Notes under the pieces: model-generated | Seen by the model: the letters and a program-made list of their open reading frames with translations, nothing else | Told to the model about the DNA's origin: nothing | Database searches by the model: none | Made by a program: the position numbers and the translations under genes | Source: Nitrospiria bacterium | GTDB taxonomy: Bacteria; Nitrospirota; Nitrospiria; JACQBZ01 | Assembly (NCBI GenBank): GCA_919901335.1 | Contig: CAKKOZ010000051.1 | Location: forward strand, 3,562 to 13,361 | Length of the DNA stretch: 9,800 nt | Direction: 5' to 3' | Shown: positions 5,631 to 9,800 of the stretch, piece by piece | Layout of the letters: every line of letters begins with the position of its first letter | Numbering within the stretch: position 1 is the stretch's first letter

Positions 5631-6665
5631 TCAGTCCTGGTCCAAGAGACGACTCAGTAATTTGGCCGTGTGGTCCACCAATGGGATCACGCGTGCGTAC
5701 TCCATTCGCGTGGGTCCGATCACGCCCAACGTTCCCAGAATACGATCGCCGCTCCGATAGCTGGAGACGACCAGGCTGCAGTCTTCGATTCCCGGCATGC
5801 GGTTCTCGGTTCCGATAAAGATCTGAACTCCCTCCGTGTTGATGGAATTGTTCAGGAGCTTCAGAATCACGGCTTTTTCCTCGAAGGTTTTGAAAAGCGC
5901 CTTCATCTTCTCCAGGTTTTCGGTAAATTCCGGGAGGTCCAGAATATTGGAGGTTCCGACGACATAAAGCTCTTCCTGCGGCGGCTCCTCAAGGGCCTTC
6001 CGGCCGAGTTCCATGGCCTTCTGAAGAAGACGGTCATACAGGTCTTTCTCGGCCCGCATCTCTTGAAGCAGCCGGAGCCGGATCTCGGCCAGGTTCAGGC
6101 CGCTGAACTTTTCATTGAGAAGGGTGCTGATCCGCGTCAGGTCCTTCTGGGTCAGTTCGGGGTCGGCGTCAATCACCCGGTGCTGCACCAGGCCGTCTTT
6201 GGAAACCTGGAGAACCAGAACATGGCCCTTCCGCAGAAGAATGAACTCGAGACGATCCAGCCGTGCCTGGGATAATTTCGGGGCCAGGACCACCCCGGCG
6301 TAATGCGACAGAAGCGAGAGCATGCGGGTCGTTTCCTGGAGGAGGGCGTGAGTGTCTTCCCGCTTCGTGCCGAGATAATTCTCCTCCAAAAATTCTTCGT
6401 TGAACAGCCTCGGCCGGTCTTCTTCCATCAGCTCATCCACATACAGGCGATACCCTTGGGGCGTGGGGATGCGCCCGGCCGATGTATGCGGCTGGGACAA
6501 ATAACCCAGGTTTTCCAATTCGGCCATGATATTCCGGATCGTGGCCGGGCTGAGACCGAACGAAAAACTGTTGGTCACGGTCTGAGACCCGATCGGCGAA
6601 GCCTTTTCAATATACGATACGACCACGGCCCTTAAGATATTACGACTTCGTTCATTCAGTTCCAT
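5631..6665 (-). CDS. hrcA: Heat-inducible transcription repressor HrcA
   Basis: HrcA is a dimeric repressor that binds the CIRCE operator and needs GroEL for activity, so chaperone demand during heat stress relieves repression. The 344-residue protein has the expected length. Its N-terminal winged helix-turn-helix (about 1-72) contains KASPIGSQTV (21-30) and SPATIRNIMAELENLGYLSQ (39-58), then PHTSAGRIPT (59-68). A GAF-like dimerisation core follows, ending with the conserved GVIGPTRMEYARVIPLVDHT near the C-terminus. AAGG is 7 bases before the ATG. The gene is first in the operon, directly downstream of the promoter and a perfect CIRCE, so it is autoregulated. grpE starts 20 bases after its stop. 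Confidence 0.97.
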   Translation of the reverse strand: MELNERSRNILRAVVVSYIEKASPIGSQTVTNSFSFGLSPATIRNIMAELENLGYLSQPHTSAGRIPTPQGYRLYVDELMEEDRPRLFNEEFLEENYLGTKREDTHALLQETTRMLSLLSHYAGVVLAPKLSQARLDRLEFILLRKGHVLVLQVSKDGLVQHRVIDADPELTQKDLTRISTLLNEKFSGLNLAEIRLRLLQEMRAEKDLYDRLLQKAMELGRKALEEPPQEELYVVGTSNILDLPEFTENLEKMKALFKTFEEKAVILKLLNNSINTEGVQIFIGTENRMPGIEDCSLVVSSYRSGDRILGTLGVIGPTRMEYARVIPLVDHTAKLLSRLLDQD

Positions 6666-6675
6666 GGCCCCGCCT

Positions 6676-6706
6676 TATTAGCACTCGAGACGTTCGAGTG
6701 CTAATA
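6676..6706. promoter_or_regulatory. CIRCE operator (HrcA binding site)
   Basis: The core matches the known consensus TTAGCACTC-N9-GAGTGCTAA without a mismatch (6678-6686 and 6696-6704, spacer gagacgttc). The symmetry extends to 13-base perfect arms, TATTAGCACTCGA and TCGAGTGCTAATA, with a 5-base centre. It sits 10 bases upstream of the hrcA ATG and overlaps the expected transcription start, so bound HrcA would block the promoter. It may also act in the short 5' leader RNA as a hairpin. It is the only CIRCE in the window. Confidence 0.97.
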
Positions 6707-6734
6707 GAATATCAAGGTTTGGTTGTCTTGTCAA
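6706..6734 (-). promoter_or_regulatory. Sigma70-type promoter of the hrcA operon
   Basis: On the minus strand a perfect TTGACA (6729-6734) is separated by exactly 17 bases from TATTCT (6706-6711, four of six consensus bases). The expected start is near 6699, inside CIRCE. The -35 hexamer lies in the last coding codons of coaX (Val-Asp-Lys), and the -10 follows its TGA directly. A vegetative-type promoter blocked by HrcA is the usual design of CIRCE operons. Confidence 0.82.
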
Positions 6735-7524
6735 CAGGCCTTCGTTTGGGCCGGGCCCTCTTTTTGTTTCTTTCGTATAAGAATTGAAGCCCTTCCAGGG
6801 TCAGGTGGGGACGCACCTCGTGGAGCGTCTTTGTTTCGGACAGGATCAACCGGGCCTGGCCGCCGGTCGCGATCACCTGGACGGCCGGCCCCAGCTCCTT
6901 TTTCATCCTCAACACCATGGCGTCCACCAGCCCCGCGTAACCGTAGAGCATGCCGGACTGCATGCTGCTGATGGTGTCTTGTCCGATGACCGATTCGGGC
7001 TTGGCCAACGCCACCTTGGGAAGCTTGGATGCCCGTTGAAAAAGGGCCTCGGAGGAAATGGTGATGCCGGGCGCGATCGCGCCGCCCAGATATTCCCCCT
7101 TCCGGCTGACGGCACAGAAGGTCGTGGCCGTCCCGAAGTCGACGATGACCACAGGCCCGCCGTAACGTTGATAGGCCGCGACGGCGTTTACGATCCGGTC
7201 GGCCCCGACGTCCCGGGGCGGCTCATAACGATTGATCAGGCCGGTATCCATTGTTCCATCCACGATCAAGGGGTCGGAATGAAAATACCGCCGGCTCGTC
7301 TCGAGGAAGATCGGAGTCAGCGGGGGAACCACGCTGGACAGAATGACGCCGTCGATCCGATCGGCACGAAGCCGGTTCGCATGGAAAAGATCCAATATCA
7401 GAATCCCGTACTCATCGGAGGTCTTGGCCAGACGGGTGGCGATCCGCCAGTTTCCTTTGAGACGGCTTCCTTCGAACACGCCCAGGACGATGTTCGTGTT
7501 TCCGATGTCAATCGCGAGCAGCAT
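6712..7524 (-). CDS. coaX: Type III pantothenate kinase CoaX
   Basis: CoaX phosphorylates pantothenate with ATP in the first step of coenzyme A synthesis. Unlike type I kinases it belongs to the acetate kinase/sugar kinase/Hsp70 fold and is not inhibited by CoA. The 270-residue protein shows the phosphate loop DIGNTN (6-11), the substrate motif GADR (107-110, aspartate 109), the second nucleotide motif VDFGTATT (128-135) and the following GGAIAPGITIS. The C-terminus ends in a very basic tail (KKRARPKRRPVDKTTKP), whose last codons also carry the -35 box of the next promoter. GAGG lies 6 bases before the ATG. The first 17 bases overlap the end of birA, a pairing of CoA and biotin genes seen in many bacteria. 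No terminator separates it from hrcA. Confidence 0.96.
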   Translation of the reverse strand: MLLAIDIGNTNIVLGVFEGSRLKGNWRIATRLAKTSDEYGILILDLFHANRLRADRIDGVILSSVVPPLTPIFLETSRRYFHSDPLIVDGTMDTGLINRYEPPRDVGADRIVNAVAAYQRYGGPVVIVDFGTATTFCAVSRKGEYLGGAIAPGITISSEALFQRASKLPKVALAKPESVIGQDTISSMQSGMLYGYAGLVDAMVLRMKKELGPAVQVIATGGQARLILSETKTLHEVRPHLTLEGLQFLYERNKKRARPKRRPVDKTTKP

Positions 7525-8353
7525 GGGAGGGCCTCACATGAACAACGTCCTCGGAGCGGATGATGACTTCCTTCTGATCGTCCCTTCTCAAAATCAATGC
7601 ACCTTCCGGGGTCAATCCAACGGCCTCTCCCGTCCATTCACCCGCGTGATCAAGGACGGTCACCGGTCGGCCCAATGTTTCAGACAAAGTGCGATAGGCC
7701 TCCAGAACCTTCCGGGGCGGCTCGGTCTGGAAGGACTGATATTGAAGCTCAAGCTGTTCGAGCAGTCGTTGGAGAAGCTCGACCCGATCCAGCTCTCGGC
7801 CCAGTTCTTTCCGAAGGGACGTGACCGAGTTCCGCAGTGAGTCCGGAAGGACGTCCCGGGTGAGATTGACGTTCAGCCCGACGCCCAGAACCAGATAGTT
7901 GAACCGGCCGTTCCGGATCGCGCTTTCCAGAAGAAGGCCCGAGACCTTTTTGCCATGGATAAGAATGTCGTTCGGCCATTTAAGCCGGGCCGGAAGAGTC
8001 GTGGCTTGTTCGATCGTCCGAGCCACGGCGACGGCCGCGGCGAGGGGCCACAAACCGATACGTTGAGGATCACCATCGGGTCGGAGGATGATCGAGAGGT
8101 AGAGGTTTACATCCGGCGGCGAGATCCAGTGACGGCCCATGCGGCCCCGGCCCTGAGTCTGGCTGTCGGCCAGGATGACGGTTCCCTCGGGCGCGCCCTG
8201 TTCGGCCAGCGCGAGCGCGGTGGTGTTGGTGGACTTGATACGGTCGTAGACGTGCAACGTTTGTCCAAACTGTTTTGTCTTCAGGCCGGATTGGATCGCC
8301 TCCGGTGTGAGCGGTTGAGGCCTGGAAGCGCGGGATGAGGTCTGAGGAATCAT
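7508..8353 (-). CDS. birA: Biotin-[acetyl-CoA carboxylase] ligase BirA, without DNA-binding domain
   Basis: BirA activates biotin to biotinyl-AMP and attaches it to the carrier lysine of biotin enzymes such as acetyl-CoA carboxylase. The 281-residue protein has STN (41-43), the adenylate loop GRGRMGRHW (68-76), KWPND (125-129), KVSGLLLE (136-143) and GVGLNVN (157-163). A C-terminal SH3-like domain at about 235-281 completes the enzyme. There is no N-terminal winged helix. Still, residues 15-29 (LTPEAIQSGLKTKQF) resemble the linker that follows this domain in bifunctional BirA, so this copy is probably an enzyme only and not the biotin repressor. The ATG overlaps the nadC stop by 4 bases and has GAGG 5 bases upstream. 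The 3' end overlaps coaX by 17 bases. Confidence 0.95.
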   Translation of the reverse strand: MIPQTSSRASRPQPLTPEAIQSGLKTKQFGQTLHVYDRIKSTNTTALALAEQGAPEGTVILADSQTQGRGRMGRHWISPPDVNLYLSIILRPDGDPQRIGLWPLAAAVAVARTIEQATTLPARLKWPNDILIHGKKVSGLLLESAIRNGRFNYLVLGVGLNVNLTRDVLPDSLRNSVTSLRKELGRELDRVELLQRLLEQLELQYQSFQTEPPRKVLEAYRTLSETLGRPVTVLDHAGEWTGEAVGLTPEGALILRRDDQKEVIIRSEDVVHVRPSHAARD

Positions 8354-9204
8354 CGGGTCCTCTTCAAAGGGATGATGTCCATGCTCATGTCGACCGCGGG
8401 GGCCGAGTGGGTTAGGGCTCCGATCGAGATGAAATCAACGCCCGTTTCGGCGATCTCTCTCACATGATTCAAGTGAACGCCGCCGGAGGCCTCGGTCAAG
8501 GCGCGACCGTTGATGAACCGGACGGCCTCTTTGAGTTGAGGGATCGTCATATTGTCGAGAAGGATGATATCGGCCTTGGCCAAAAGGGCCGCTTCAATCT
8601 CTTTAAGATGGGTCGTTTCCACTTCCACCTTGCATCGCCGGGGCGCCCGTTTCCTGGCGCGCCCAACCGCCGTTTTGAGACTTTCGGCCAGCGCAAGATG
8701 GTTGTCCTTTATTAGTATGCCGTCGCTCAGGCTCATCCGATGATTTCGGCCGCCGCCCATCCGTACGGCATATTTTTCAAGATTCCGAAGCCCCGGCGTG
8801 GTCTTTCGCGTGTCCAGAATCGTCGCTTTTGTGCCCCGGATCGCCTCAACGAATCGGGCCGTCAGGGTGGCGATACCGGAGAGATGTTGTAGAAAATTCA
8901 AGGCGACGCGCTCGCCTTTTAAGAGAGAACGGCCGTCGCCTTCCAAGCGCGCAACGATCGCCCCTGCCTTGACCCGATCCCCGTCCCGCGCAAGCGATTT
9001 GAATTTCAGCCTCGGATCCACTTTCTTGAAAACGGCTTCGGCCACCGGCAGGCCGGCCAGGATCGCCTCTTGTTTGACTTGAATCGTGGCCTCGGCCTGG
9101 ATAGATTTTGGAAAAAGCAAACGGGTTGTTACGTCATTACGAACAAGGTCCTCCGCCAACGCTTGTTTAACGATCTTTCCGAGGTCAGAGAGTCGAGAGA
9201 TCAT
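8350..9204 (-). CDS. nadC: Nicotinate-nucleotide pyrophosphorylase (quinolinate phosphoribosyltransferase)
   Basis: NadC converts quinolinate and PRPP to nicotinate mononucleotide, carbon dioxide and pyrophosphate in de novo NAD synthesis. The 284-residue length is typical. Visible motifs are ERVALNFLQHLSGIATLT (98-115), DTRKTTPGLR (131-140), the PRPP and quinolinate region GGGRNHRM (150-157) with KDNH (166-169), EVE (194-196), LLDNM (215-219), ASGGV (239-243) and ISIGALTHSAPAVDMSMDI near the C-terminus. The expected arginine, lysine and histidine residues that hold the two carboxylates are present. The ATG overlaps the valS stop by 4 bases and the stop overlaps the birA ATG by 4 bases, so three genes are translationally linked. 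AAAGGT lies about 8 bases before the start. nadA and nadB are not in the window. Confidence 0.97.
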   Translation of the reverse strand: MISRLSDLGKIVKQALAEDLVRNDVTTRLLFPKSIQAEATIQVKQEAILAGLPVAEAVFKKVDPRLKFKSLARDGDRVKAGAIVARLEGDGRSLLKGERVALNFLQHLSGIATLTARFVEAIRGTKATILDTRKTTPGLRNLEKYAVRMGGGRNHRMSLSDGILIKDNHLALAESLKTAVGRARKRAPRRCKVEVETTHLKEIEAALLAKADIILLDNMTIPQLKEAVRFINGRALTEASGGVHLNHVREIAETGVDFISIGALTHSAPAVDMSMDIIPLKRTR

Positions 9205-9800
9205 GTGCTGCGACCTTTTAGCACATCCTCAATCCGTCGCCGTCTTTGGGAAAGAGTGAATATCTGTTGGCTTAGTTCGCTGAGGCGCACTCGGTGTTCC
9301 GCGACAACATCCGGGGGTGCTTTTTCCACAAACTCCGGTTTCTTGAGCTTCTCTTCCAATCGGGCAAGTTCACCTTCAACGGCAGCAGAAGTTTTTTCCA
9401 GACGCACTCGTTCTTTTTCAAGTGTTGCTATGTCCAGGTCTTCGAGGTCGACAAAGACCGGTCCGGCTGTAGTAATACCAGAGACGGAGTTAGGCCCTCC
9501 TATCGCAGTGGGGCCTGCCTGAAACACGGATAAACGCGCTATGCGTCGGATATGTTCGCCGCCCTCGCGAAGAAGTATCTCGGCGTATTTTTCGGTTGTT
9601 GTCTTAAGCCCTGCCTTAAGTTGTAGTGTCGGAGTGACATTCAGTTCGTTTCTAATGGTGCGGATTTCAGTAATGATGCCGATAACGTCGTTCATTAGGC
9701 CTTCCAAGGCCTCGTCTTCTGCAGAGGACGCTCCGGGACTTGGATAAGATTCGATTACGATGCTTTTGTCTGTCTGCTGCTGGAGCGTCTGCCAGAGTTC
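9201..9800 (-). CDS. valS: Valyl-tRNA synthetase, C-terminal part (5' end outside window)
   Basis: The reading frame is open from the TGA at 9201-9203 to the window edge, 199 codons, so this is the 3' end of a much longer gene (ValRS is usually near 900 residues). The first residues, ELWQTLQQQ, then a conserved-style SIVIESYPSP and EGLMNDVIGIITEIRTIRNELNV, match the anticodon-binding domain of ValRS. The final 70 residues form the coiled-coil arm specific to ValRS (LEKERVRLEKTSAAVEGELA, then FVEKAPPDVVAEHRVRLSEL), which contacts tRNA-Val. A TTG at 9705-9707 could be misread as a start, but the homologous sequence continues upstream of it. The stop overlaps the nadC ATG by 4 bases. The enzyme charges tRNA-Val with valine in the cytoplasm. 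Confidence 0.95.
   Translation of the reverse strand, partial: ELWQTLQQQTDKSIVIESYPSPGASSAEDEALEGLMNDVIGIITEIRTIRNELNVTPTLQLKAGLKTTTEKYAEILLREGGEHIRRIARLSVFQAGPTAIGGPNSVSGITTAGPVFVDLEDLDIATLEKERVRLEKTSAAVEGELARLEEKLKKPEFVEKAPPDVVAEHRVRLSELSQQIFTLSQRRRRIEDVLKGRST

Noticed and set aside
6784..7563. Plus-strand open frame of 259 codons opposite coaX
   Set aside because: It is a shadow of coaX, which carries all kinase motifs on the minus strand.
9201..9707. Independent 168-residue protein starting at TTG 9705-9707
   Set aside because: The frame is open to the window edge and the upstream residues match ValRS, so this is an internal TTG of valS.

Overview
This GC-rich window is a compact housekeeping region in which every convincing gene lies on the minus strand, so transcription runs from the right edge to the left edge. 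In that order it reads: valS (3' part only), nadC, birA, coaX, then a promoter with a CIRCE operator, then hrcA, grpE, dnaK, dnaJ, rsmE, an RDD-family membrane protein, and an unrecognised acidic 142-residue protein. At the extreme left edge is a short stretch that looks like the C-terminal end of a second RDD protein. No tRNA, rRNA, CRISPR array or insertion sequence was seen, and there is no gene-free stretch over 300 bases.

The right half (about 6712-9800) is a tightly packed set for one aminoacyl-tRNA synthetase and three cofactor steps: valyl-tRNA synthetase, quinolinate phosphoribosyltransferase (NAD), biotin-protein ligase and type III pantothenate kinase (CoA). valS/nadC and nadC/birA overlap by 4 bases (ATGA), and birA/coaX overlap by 17 bases, so translational coupling is likely. 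The middle (about 1870-6734) is a classical HrcA/CIRCE heat-shock operon. A sigma70-type promoter (TTGACA, 17-base spacer, TATTCT) sits in the last codons of coaX and just past its stop. A perfect CIRCE follows and overlaps the expected transcription start. HrcA would repress its own operon together with the GrpE-DnaK-DnaJ chaperone machine.

The left part (1-1870) holds the operon's downstream genes. A GC-rich palindrome followed by five T's on the transcribed strand lies between dnaJ and rsmE. It looks both like a dispersed palindromic repeat and like an intrinsic terminator or attenuator. It also creates a false-looking N-terminal extension of rsmE. rsmE, the RDD gene and the 142-residue gene are spaced by 4 bases or overlap by 4 bases, so they form one transcription unit.

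The organism is a bacterium. CIRCE-controlled hrcA-grpE-dnaK-dnaJ, a type III rather than type I pantothenate kinase, GC-rich DNA and the palindrome style would fit Nitrospirota, NC10-like or deltaproteobacterial lineages. This placement is an inference of low confidence. I do not see a new defence or mobile system. The items most worth a second look are the dnaJ-rsmE hairpin, the RDD-like remnant at the left edge, and the unrecognised 142-residue gene.
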